The notes under the pieces: generated by a model
What the model saw: the letters and a program-made list of their open reading frames with translations, nothing else
Told to the model about the DNA's origin: nothing
The model's database searches: none
Shown: one piece after another, positions 1 to 5,095 of the stretch
How positions within the stretch are numbered: the first letter of the stretch is position 1
How the letters are laid out: the number at the start of each line of letters is the position of its first letter
NCBI GenBank assembly: GCA_963589785.1
Contig: CAVAMJ010000037.1
Location: 1-5,095 of the forward strand
Reading direction: 5' to 3'
DNA from: SIG603 sp963589785
Lineage (GTDB): Bacteria > Bacillota > Clostridia > Oscillospirales > Acutalibacteraceae
DNA length: 5,095 nucleotides
Program-made: the position numbers and the translations under genes

Positions 1-1
1 G

Positions 2-604
2 CTTATTGATGATTGGACTTGGGTTCTATATGAAGATGGTTCGGGACACATTGAGAACCCAAAAGGTAAGCAATTTTGCAGTTTCGATTATACAACACAA
101 GAGGTTAAGGACTTAAATAACCGATGGCAATTTATGAATGAATATCCATACAGAACTCCGTGGGAAATGTTTAAGACCGATGTTGAAAATACACTTGTTT
201 CAAATGGTCTTGCTTCATATAACGATACTGTAAAATCGATTGCAAAACTGGAAGAAAATTTGAATATCAACAAGGATTTTCGATTATTTAATTACAATCA
301 ATTTGTCGGTTGGAAATCATATTATGATTTGCCTAAAGTAGAAAAAGCACTATCAGATATGGAGAATGCAATGAAAACTACAAACAGTTTTGATCTTTCA
401 ATTGCAGACAGATTATGCGATGCCTATCCTGTAAATGTTATTTGCTCAATGCTTACCGACAGTCAAAAAGAAATATTGATTTTAGGCGTAGAGCTTGAGC
501 GTGATTTCGGCAATGAGGTATCTGACAATCTATATAGGATGTATCAGGCAATAACTAATGAAAATACAATGTTAAATGATACTCAACCCGAAATGATTAT
601 GTGA
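2..604 (+). CDS. Unrecognised protein, 5'-truncated, first gene of the relaxase operon
   Basis: The frame is open from base 2 to the TGA at 602-604, giving 200 visible residues; the true start lies before the window. The ATG at 134 is in frame but has no ribosome binding site, and the sequence before it reads as protein, so it is not the start. The visible N-terminal part is rich in aromatic residues (LIDDWTWVLYEDGSGHIE), which may be close to the real N-terminus. The rest is soluble, charged and mostly helical in character, with no signal peptide, membrane segment or catalytic motif that I can see. I do not recognise the family. The gene ends 9 nt before the next gene, and its stop codon overlaps that gene's ribosome binding site, so it is probably co-transcribed and coupled with the mobilisation genes. 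Cargo or an accessory transfer function are both possible. I am confident it is coding, but its function is unknown. Confidence 0.8.
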   Translation, partial: LIDDWTWVLYEDGSGHIENPKGKQFCSFDYTTQEVKDLNNRWQFMNEYPYRTPWEMFKTDVENTLVSNGLASYNDTVKSIAKLEENLNINKDFRLFNYNQFVGWKSYYDLPKVEKALSDMENAMKTTNSFDLSIADRLCDAYPVNVICSMLTDSQKEILILGVELERDFGNEVSDNLYRMYQAITNENTMLNDTQPEMIM

Positions 605-608
605 GGTG
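603..608 (+). promoter_or_regulatory. Ribosome binding site of the small DUF6103-like gene
   Basis: GAGGTG, continuing as GAGGTGAT, sits 5 nt before the ATG at 614 and matches the 16S anti-Shine-Dalgarno sequence well. It overlaps the stop codon of the upstream gene (602-604), so ribosomes finishing that gene stop directly on it. This fits translational coupling. Confidence 0.75.
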
Positions 609-613
609 ATATT

Positions 614-847
614 ATGAAAAAGAATATATCCATTCCAATTGATGAAGAACGACTGACTACATTACGGATATATATGGAACAGAAAAATGTAAACCTTGAA
701 GAGGAATTAACCAAGGCGATTGACTCTCTGTATCTAAAATATGTTCCAATAGCAGTTCGTGATTTTTTTGCTATGCGTGATGAAACTATGCAAGCGACTA
801 AGAAAAAGAAATCGACGAAAACGACAATCAAAAATGAGGAGGTATGA
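614..847 (+). CDS. Small ribbon-helix-helix-like protein, DUF6103 type
   Basis: This is a 77-residue protein. Residues 4-10 (NISIPID) look like the short DNA-contacting strand of a ribbon-helix-helix fold. They are followed by a helix at about 11-24, a turn, and a second helix at about 28-43. A conserved-looking YVPIAVRDFF stretch follows (43-52), then a lysine-rich tail (K63-K66, K69, K73). From memory this matches the DUF6103 family found beside MobL relaxases in Firmicute conjugative elements; that family has no assigned biochemical role. The likely role, by inference, is binding DNA at or near the transfer origin or repressing the mobilisation operon. The start is set by the ribosome binding site 5 nt upstream. 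The stop (TGA, 845-847) lies 2 nt before the preferred start of the next gene. It resembles the N-terminal half of that next protein, which suggests shared ancestry. Confidence 0.8.
   Translation: MKKNISIPIDEERLTTLRIYMEQKNVNLEEELTKAIDSLYLKYVPIAVRDFFAMRDETMQATKKKKSTKTTIKNEEV
836..843 (+). promoter_or_regulatory. Ribosome binding site that decides the start of the second RHH gene
   Basis: GAGGAGGT is a near-perfect Shine-Dalgarno sequence. It directly abuts the ATG at 844 (spacing 0, too close to work) and lies 6 nt before the in-frame ATG at 850, which is ideal. It therefore favours 850 as the start. It lies inside the last codons of the upstream gene. Confidence 0.8.
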
Positions 848-849
848 AC

Positions 850-1257
850 ATGAGTGATAACGAACAAAAAGAAAGAATTGGTATCAGCATAGATAGTGTA
901 ACTCTTACAAAGGTGGACGCACAATTAAAAAAGTCCGGTGTAAAAAGCAGAAGTGAATACATTAATATTGCAGTAGATGCTTATCTTGATTTTCTAAATA
1001 ATGAAACCGTTCGCAATGTGGTTGCACCCATGTTTGAAACCGTGGTTAGTGCAAAAATCGAAGATTCTGAAAATCGAATTGCACGAATCATTTTCAAATT
1101 GGCTGTTGAGCTTTCAATGCTAATGCATATCACGGCAGCAAACGGAAATATAAGTGAGGCAAAAATGAAAGAACTTCGTCGACTTTGTACGGAAGAGGTT
1201 AGCAGACTCGGAGGGCAGATTTCCTTTGAGAATGCCTATCGTTTTCAGAATGAATAA
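850..1257 (+). CDS. Ribbon-helix-helix DNA-binding protein, probable relaxosome accessory factor
   Basis: This is a 135-residue protein if translation starts at ATG 850, which is 6 nt after GAGGAGGT. The longer reading from 844 would add only two residues. Residues 9-15 (RIGISID) form the predicted strand and about 17-29 the first helix. The turn and second helix carry the typical SRSEYI signature (33-38) and run to about 49. This is a classical ribbon-helix-helix layout, a fold that binds DNA as dimers. The remaining 85 residues are helical and without a recognised domain; they include a hydrophobic stretch at about 80-97 that more likely packs a dimer core than crosses a membrane. In mobilisation operons, such proteins placed just before the relaxase usually bind the transfer origin, help the relaxase nick and autoregulate the operon; that role is inferred here. 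The stop TAA shares its last base with the relaxase ATG (TAATG). An ordinary RHH repressor is the alternative. Confidence 0.85.
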   Translation: MSDNEQKERIGISIDSVTLTKVDAQLKKSGVKSRSEYINIAVDAYLDFLNNETVRNVVAPMFETVVSAKIEDSENRIARIIFKLAVELSMLMHITAANGNISEAKMKELRRLCTEEVSRLGGQISFENAYRFQNE

Positions 1258-1259
1258 TG
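1255..1259 (+). promoter_or_regulatory. TAATG stop-start overlap coupling the RHH gene to the relaxase
   Basis: The stop TAA (1255-1257) and the relaxase ATG (1257-1259) overlap by one base. No Shine-Dalgarno sequence is visible at the usual distance before 1257; the nearest purine-rich stretch (GGAGGG, near 1210) is about 40 nt away. Relaxase translation therefore probably depends on ribosomes ending the RHH gene and re-initiating. Confidence 0.65.
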
Positions 1260-3509
1260 GCTCAGCTTATTGTTAAAAGTCCATATTTGCCACCGAATTC
1301 GACCGGTAAAATAGAGGGTTATTTACGATATATTTCAACTCGTGAAGGTGTTGAAAAAATCAAACAAAAAGACTCGGTGGCTTATTCGGATGAAGACAGA
1401 AAAGATATAATCAATGAACTGATGAAGCGGTATCCGGATTCAGTTGATTTTCTTGAATATAAAGATTTCGAGAAAAATCCAAGCAGAGAAAATGCTGATG
1501 AGTTAATAACTCAAATCACGGAATCTCACGCTGACTTTTTCAGCGACAGAGGTACATATTTGAAATATATATCGGAGCGACCAAGAGTTCAAATTATTTC
1601 TAAAACAGGCTTGTTTTCTGATGCTGAAATTGATTTGAATATTTCTCGTATATCAAGAGAAATATCAGAAAGTCAAAGCAATGTTTGGACGCATATTATA
1701 TCCTTAAAAAGAGAGGATGCTCAGCGACTTGGATATGACAGCGTTGGAAACTGGATACCTCTATTAAGAAGCGAACGAAATTTCATAGCACAGCAAATGA
1801 ACATTAAGCCTGATAACTTCAGATGGTATGCTGCTTTTCATAACGAATCCCATCATCCCCATGTTCATATGGTTGCTTATTCGGTTGAACCTAATGAGGC
1901 TTTCTTAAACGCTGACGGAATATCTAACATTAAAGGTGAATTAACCAAGCATATTTTTCGTCAAGATTTGATGTGTCTTTATGATAAACAAAACGAAAGC
2001 AGAGATAATTTACGACAAGTCGGAGAACAACAGATTTATGATATTATCAAGCAAGTGAATTCACGATTATATGATAATCCAAAGATAGAAGCTTTATTGG
2101 TTTCTTTATCGGAGTACCTTTCTGACTATGAAGGTAAAAAGGTCTATGGCTATTTCAGCACTAAAGGCAAACGCATAGTAAATTCCATCATAGATGAAAT
2201 GGAAAAAGACCCAATTATTTCTGATTTGTATGAGACATGGTATTCATATAAAGAACAGATAATTGATATTTACAGCAATCAAAAGCTGGTTCGTGTTCCC
2301 CTATCGCAGAATAAGGATTTCAAGACGATAAAGAATGCTATTATAAAAGCTGCTGCCAATTTATCCATTGAACCGATTGATGAAAAAGAATATGAAAAAG
2401 ACTTCATATTTCAGCCTGATATACCAAACGACTGTCATGTAGAAAAAGCGGAAGCAGTTGAGGAAAAGGCAATCAATAATATTGTCACAGATAATGAAAT
2501 CGAGCATAGCGAAGACTATCTTAGTTTAAAGGCAAGTGCTGAGCGTGGCAATGTATGGGGACAATATAAAATAGCAAAGTATCTGCTTGATGATTCAAAC
2601 TTGGAATATAATCCAACTTTGGCACTATCATACATGTACAAATCTGCTTCACAAGGATTATCAATAGCCGAATATATGCTTGGCAAATTACTTATTGTCG
2701 GAGCAGATGTTGAGCAGGATGTTTTGACTGGAATTGCATGGTTAGAAAAAGCGGCAAGCGAAAGGAACTCATTTGCACTATACTTCTTAGGCAAAACATA
2801 TTTGCAGGGCATATATGTTGAACAGGATATAGATAAAGCAATAACCTATCTATATCTTGCATCTGAGGAAAGCAACCATTTTGCCGAATACGCTCTTGGT
2901 AAGTTACTCATAAATGGAAAAGTAGTTCAACATGATGTTTCTGCCGGTTTGGAGTTTATAAAAAGATCCGCAGATGGCAATTTCAAGCCTGCTCAATACT
3001 ACTATGGAAAGTCATTGTTTATGGGCGAGGTTGTAAATAAAAGCATTCCTTTAGCTATAGAGTATTTGACTGCTTGTGTTGATGACGATGACAAATATGC
3101 ATCATATCTTCTTGGTAGAGTACATCAAACCGAACAAGGCTATGTCGACTATAAAAAAGCTATTGAATACTTTGTTCACTCAGCTGATAATGGCAATGAT
3201 TTCGCCTATTGCCAGCTTGGCAAAATGTATTTGTATGGTTTAGGAGTCGATTTAAATCTGTCACAAGCGATTTCTTTATTGCAGATTTCCGCTGATATGA
3301 ATAATCAATATGCTCAACTTTTATTGAAACGCATATCTGAAGGCAAGATCCATTCTTGCAGTTCTGCTTGCTTAAGCCTTTTTTATCAACTTAGCAGGTT
3401 ATTCAAAAACAATGTAGATAATCGCCGTAAGGCAGACAGTATTAAAAATGACAAGAAGTTAATGAGTAAAATTCAAGAAAAGAAAATTGCTCATGGCTTG
3501 AAAATGTAG
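1257..3509 (+). CDS. mobL: MobL-type conjugative relaxase with C-terminal Sel1 repeats
   Basis: This 750-residue relaxase is expected to nick the transfer origin and remain covalently bound to the transferred strand. The N-terminal domain (about 1-250) carries HNESHHPHVHMV (195-206), the histidine metal-binding motif of MOB_P-like relaxases (H195, H200, H202 and H204 are candidate ligands). The likely catalytic tyrosine is Y25 or Y22 in GYLRYISTREGV; a similar block, TYLKYISERPRV, occurs at 100-111. RWYAAFHNE just before the histidines and the RxEDAxRLGYD block (152-161) match my memory of MobL proteins from gut Firmicutes. A middle region (about 250-375) includes GKKVYGYF and is followed by an acidic linker (about 377-425). 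About seven and a half Sel1-like repeats (426-696) follow. The tail has Cys701 and Cys705 and a basic end (KIQEKKIAHGLKM) that also looks family-typical. The length is normal for the Sel1-bearing form. Translation is likely coupled to the RHH gene upstream. Family assignment is strong, but the exact catalytic tyrosine is inferred. Confidence 0.93.
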   Translation: MAQLIVKSPYLPPNSTGKIEGYLRYISTREGVEKIKQKDSVAYSDEDRKDIINELMKRYPDSVDFLEYKDFEKNPSRENADELITQITESHADFFSDRGTYLKYISERPRVQIISKTGLFSDAEIDLNISRISREISESQSNVWTHIISLKREDAQRLGYDSVGNWIPLLRSERNFIAQQMNIKPDNFRWYAAFHNESHHPHVHMVAYSVEPNEAFLNADGISNIKGELTKHIFRQDLMCLYDKQNESRDNLRQVGEQQIYDIIKQVNSRLYDNPKIEALLVSLSEYLSDYEGKKVYGYFSTKGKRIVNSIIDEMEKDPIISDLYETWYSYKEQIIDIYSNQKLVRVPLSQNKDFKTIKNAIIKAAANLSIEPIDEKEYEKDFIFQPDIPNDCHVEKAEAVEEKAINNIVTDNEIEHSEDYLSLKASAERGNVWGQYKIAKYLLDDSNLEYNPTLALSYMYKSASQGLSIAEYMLGKLLIVGADVEQDVLTGIAWLEKAASERNSFALYFLGKTYLQGIYVEQDIDKAITYLYLASEESNHFAEYALGKLLINGKVVQHDVSAGLEFIKRSADGNFKPAQYYYGKSLFMGEVVNKSIPLAIEYLTACVDDDDKYASYLLGRVHQTEQGYVDYKKAIEYFVHSADNGNDFAYCQLGKMYLYGLGVDLNLSQAISLLQISADMNNQYAQLLLKRISEGKIHSCSSACLSLFYQLSRLFKNNVDNRRKADSIKNDKKLMSKIQEKKIAHGLKM
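2532..3344 (+). repeat. Sel1-like repeat array encoded within the relaxase gene
   Basis: Protein residues 426-696 contain about 7.5 units of roughly 36 residues (108 bp). Approximate unit starts are residues 426, 464, 500, 536, 572, 608, 643 and 679 (half unit). Each unit follows the Sel1 pattern A-x2-G-x3-A-x3-LGK-x4-G-x-x-V-x-x-D-x3-A-x3-L-x-x-AA. The VEQD-type motif recurs at 485, 521 and 557, exactly 36 residues apart; unit six is about one residue shorter. The units have diverged at DNA level, so this is an old protein repeat rather than a recent tandem duplication. Sel1 repeats form an alpha-solenoid that usually binds partner proteins, so this part may dock the relaxase to the coupling protein, the secretion channel or a host factor (inference). 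Confidence 0.9.
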
Positions 3510-3544
3510 AAGTACAAATTATGGGACTATGATGCGTTCTTGCA

Positions 3545-3573
3545 TTGCAGTCAATTGGCAGTTGTGCTATTAT
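3545..3573 (+). promoter_or_regulatory. Possible promoter for the coupling-protein gene
   Basis: An extended -10 (TGC then TATTAT, 3565-3573, 5 of 6 matches to TATAAT) lies 17 nt after a weak -35 candidate, TTGCAG (3545-3550, about 3 of 6). Transcription would begin near 3580, just where the first hairpin starts. AT-rich DNA gives such matches by chance, so confidence is low. It is noted because the terminator downstream of the relaxase implies either a separate promoter or controlled read-through for the next gene. Confidence 0.3.
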
Positions 3574-3579
3574 TCAATT

Positions 3580-3599
3580 GTAGGAAGCTTCCGTCCTAC
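3580..3599 (+). other. Short hairpin in the intergenic leader
   Basis: GTAGGA (3580-3585) pairs with TCCTAC (3594-3599) around an 8-nt loop. The centre also contains the perfect 10-bp palindrome GGAAGCTTCC (3583-3592), so either an RNA hairpin or a dimeric protein-binding site is possible. No T-run follows, so it is not a terminator. Confidence 0.5.
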
Positions 3600-3603
3600 G
3601 CAA

Positions 3604-3628
3604 ATGCTTAAATCCCTTATTTAAGCAT
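3604..3628 (+). other. Perfect 10-bp inverted repeat with 5-nt loop
   Basis: ATGCTTAAAT (3604-3613) and ATTTAAGCAT (3619-3628) are exact reverse complements around CCCTT. The hairpin is AT-rich and is followed by AACAATAAG rather than a T-run, so it does not look like a terminator by itself. It could be an operator, a piece of a transfer origin, or a middle element of a regulatory leader; the sequence does not decide between these. Confidence 0.6.
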
Positions 3629-3634
3629 AACAAT

Positions 3635-3673
3635 AAGAAGTCATCATTCAATTGGTGACTTCTTTCTTTTTTT
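3635..3673 (+). terminator. Rho-independent terminator after the relaxase operon
   Basis: AAGAAGTCA (3635-3643) pairs perfectly with TGACTTCTT (3656-3664). Three more pairs (T-G wobble, C-G, A-T) extend the stem to 12 bp around the loop TTCAAT. The stem is followed by TC and then seven Ts (3667-3673), the standard intrinsic terminator form on the + strand. The reverse strand has no matching T-run, so it acts in one direction. The stem is fairly AT-rich and may be leaky. Its T-run ends at the base before the ribosome binding site of the next gene. Confidence 0.85.
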
Positions 3674-3680
3674 AAGGAGG
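3674..3680 (+). promoter_or_regulatory. Ribosome binding site of the coupling-protein gene, flush with the terminator
   Basis: AAGGAGG is a strong Shine-Dalgarno sequence 4 nt before the ATG at 3685 (5 nt is more common). It begins immediately after the terminator T-run. This leaves no room for a promoter between terminator and gene, so every transcript that reaches the gene must first pass the terminator. Confidence 0.8.
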
Positions 3681-3684
3681 TAAA

Positions 3685-5095
3685 ATGAACGATATTAATA
3701 TAATGCCACTTATCATGGCATTTGTTATTATGGCAGTTATTCTAGGCGGTATTACAATAGTCAGTCACATATATTCTCTTAACAGAATTAAAAGTAAGAC
3801 AGTTGGAGATGGTCAGCACGGGACGGCACGGTGGGCCACAAAGGCTGAAATTAGGCGTACTTATGAGCACATCGTTTATACACCTGAGAAATGGAGAAAA
3901 GAGGCACAAAGGGGCGTACAACCGTCAACAAGCGATGGAAAGCCTCTGCCACAAGGTTTACTTGTAGGGAAAGATAAAACAGGAGCTTTAATTGATACAG
4001 GAGATGTTCATGCACTTATGATCGGTGCTGCCGGTGTAGGTAAAACGGCGTTTTGGTTATATCCCGAAATCGAATATTGTTGTGCTTGCGGAATGTCATT
4101 TCTTTCTACTGATACAAAAGGTGATGTTATGCGTAACTATGCAACAATAGCAGAGAAGTATTATGGATATAAAATAAGTGTAATAGACTTGCGTAACCCT
4201 ACAAGGAGTAATGGCAATAATCTATTACACTTGGTTAATAAATACTACGACCTATATCGTGAGAATCCTGATTCTTTGATGTATAAAGCTAAGGCTGAGA
4301 AGTATGCAAAGATTATCGCTAAAACAATCATAATGTCCGGTATGGATGGTGCCTCATTCGGACAGAACGCATATTTCTATGATGCTGCAGAAGGATTGCT
4401 TACAGCGACAATTCTTTTAGTTGCTGAATTCTGCCAAGCCGACGAGCGCCATATTGTATCTGTATTTAAGATCATACAGGAACTGCTTGCCCCTTCTAAT
4501 ATGAAAGGCAAAAACAAATTTCAAGCGCTCGTTGAGCTTTTACGGGATGAGCATAAAGCAAAATGGTTTGCAGGAGCAGCGCTTAATACTTCGGAGCAGA
4601 GCATGTCATCGGTAATGTCTACTGCTCTTTCTCGTCTTAATTCGTTTCTTGACTCAGAACTCGAACAGATTCTTTGCTTTGACACCGAAATTGATGCAGA
4701 GGAATTTTGCAATCAAAAAAGTGCAATATTTCTTATTATGCCAGAGGAAGATCCAAACAAATTCTTTATGATTTCACTTATCATTCAACAGCTATACAGA
4801 GAAATCCTTTCGGTTGCTGATGAGCAAGGTGGCAAATTAAAGAATCGCTGTGTATTCTTGTGCGATGAGTACGGAACATTACCAAAGATTGAATCGGCTG
4901 AAATGATGTTCTCCGCATCTCGTTCTCGAAGACTTCAAATCGTTGCGATTATTCAATCATTGCAACAGCTCGAAAAGAACTATGGCAAGGAAGGTGCTGC
5001 AATCATTGTTGATAACACTCAGCTCACTATATTTGGCGGCTTTGCTCCAAACTCTGTTACTGCCGAGTCGATGTCAAAGGCTCTTGGCAGCAGGA
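3685..5095 (+). CDS. virD4: VirD4/TraG-type conjugative coupling ATPase, 3'-truncated
   Basis: This type IV coupling protein is expected to sit in the membrane, bind the relaxase-DNA complex and drive it into the type IV secretion channel using ATP. The 470 visible residues run to the window end without a stop. Residues 8-28 form one hydrophobic membrane segment, and HGTARWATKAEI (45-56) is the conserved post-membrane motif. The Walker A motif is GAAGVGKT (114-121, K120, T121). STDTKGDVMRNY (141-152) matches the conserved block after it. The Walker B is CVFLCDEYGTLPKI (389-402) with D394 and E395. Further VirD4-typical blocks are ASRSRRLQIVAIIQSLQQL (411-429) and TQLTIFGGFAPNSVTAE (445-461). 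The visible end, ALGSR, is an internal family motif, and full proteins of this type are about 600 residues, so roughly 120 are missing (from memory). Only one N-terminal membrane helix is seen, while classical VirD4 has two. The start is supported by AAGGAGG 4 nt upstream. The gene follows a terminator, so it may be regulated separately from the relaxase. Confidence 0.93.
   Translation, partial: MNDINIMPLIMAFVIMAVILGGITIVSHIYSLNRIKSKTVGDGQHGTARWATKAEIRRTYEHIVYTPEKWRKEAQRGVQPSTSDGKPLPQGLLVGKDKTGALIDTGDVHALMIGAAGVGKTAFWLYPEIEYCCACGMSFLSTDTKGDVMRNYATIAEKYYGYKISVIDLRNPTRSNGNNLLHLVNKYYDLYRENPDSLMYKAKAEKYAKIIAKTIIMSGMDGASFGQNAYFYDAAEGLLTATILLVAEFCQADERHIVSVFKIIQELLAPSNMKGKNKFQALVELLRDEHKAKWFAGAALNTSEQSMSSVMSTALSRLNSFLDSELEQILCFDTEIDAEEFCNQKSAIFLIMPEEDPNKFFMISLIIQQLYREILSVADEQGGKLKNRCVFLCDEYGTLPKIESAEMMFSASRSRRLQIVAIIQSLQQLEKNYGKEGAAIIVDNTQLTIFGGFAPNSVTAESMSKALGSR

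Noticed and set aside
134..136. ATG as the start of the first gene
   Set aside because: There is no ribosome binding site before it, and the same frame stays open and protein-like back to base 2, so the gene begins outside the window.
88..273. Open frame on the minus strand (61 codons)
   Set aside because: It overlaps the continuous + strand frame of the first gene and has no supporting signal.
583..924. Open frame on the minus strand (113 codons)
   Set aside because: It lies opposite two well-supported + strand genes with good ribosome binding sites and RHH features. Its own product is low-complexity and hydrophobic, with no family resemblance.
2516..2812. Open frame on the minus strand (98 codons)
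   Set aside because: It is antisense to the Sel1 repeats of the relaxase; the repeat pattern explains the open frame.
2532..3344. 108-bp periodicity considered as a DNA repeat or CRISPR-like array
   Set aside because: The periodicity is in the protein (Sel1 units); the DNA copies are strongly diverged with no conserved repeat-spacer structure.
3498..3533. Promoter made of TTGAAA (3498-3503) and TATGAT (3528-3533)
   Set aside because: The spacing is 24 nt, far from the usual 16-18 nt, and the -35 lies within the relaxase coding end.
3583..3592. GGAAGCTTCC palindrome as a stand-alone regulatory site
   Set aside because: A single 10-bp palindrome is weak evidence, and it is already contained in the hairpin at 3580-3599.
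3614..3680. Pairing of the hairpin loop CCCTT (3614-3618) with AAGG of the ribosome binding site
   Set aside because: Only about five base pairs are possible and the terminator hairpin lies between them; too weak to claim a translational switch.
4521..4712. Open frame on the minus strand (63 codons)
   Set aside because: It is antisense to the conserved coupling-protein ATPase domain. The product is serine-rich shadow sequence.

Overview
This window is part of a conjugative or mobilisable element (an integrative and conjugative element or a related plasmid) from a low-GC Gram-positive bacterium, most likely a gut Clostridia-type Firmicute. The evidence is AT-rich coding sequence, strong GGAGG-type ribosome binding sites, tightly packed same-strand genes, and two protein families I recognise from that setting: a MobL-type relaxase and a VirD4-type coupling protein. 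The species cannot be named from this sequence. All genes lie on the + strand.

Positions 2-3509 form one compact operon-like block. It starts with the 3' part of an unrecognised gene (to 604). A small ribbon-helix-helix-like protein of the DUF6103 type follows (614-847), then a second, larger ribbon-helix-helix protein (850-1257), probably a relaxosome accessory DNA binder. The block ends with a 750-residue relaxase (1257-3509) that has a three-histidine metal motif and a C-terminal array of about seven and a half Sel1-like repeats. Gaps are 9 nt, 2 nt and a 1-nt overlap, so translational coupling is likely.

Positions 3510-3684 are the only non-coding stretch (175 nt). It holds a possible promoter, three successive hairpins and a clear rho-independent terminator. 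The terminator's T-run touches the ribosome binding site of the next gene, an attenuator-like layout.

Positions 3685-5095 encode the first 470 residues of a VirD4/TraG-type coupling ATPase, cut off by the window end. The inferred joint role is that the ribbon-helix-helix protein(s) mark the transfer origin, the relaxase nicks it and stays attached to the strand, and the coupling protein pumps the nucleoprotein into a type IV secretion channel encoded elsewhere. I see no transposase, CRISPR array, tRNA, rRNA or attachment site. The most notable points are the Sel1-relaxase fusion, the paired ribbon-helix-helix genes, and the structured leader before the coupling-protein gene.
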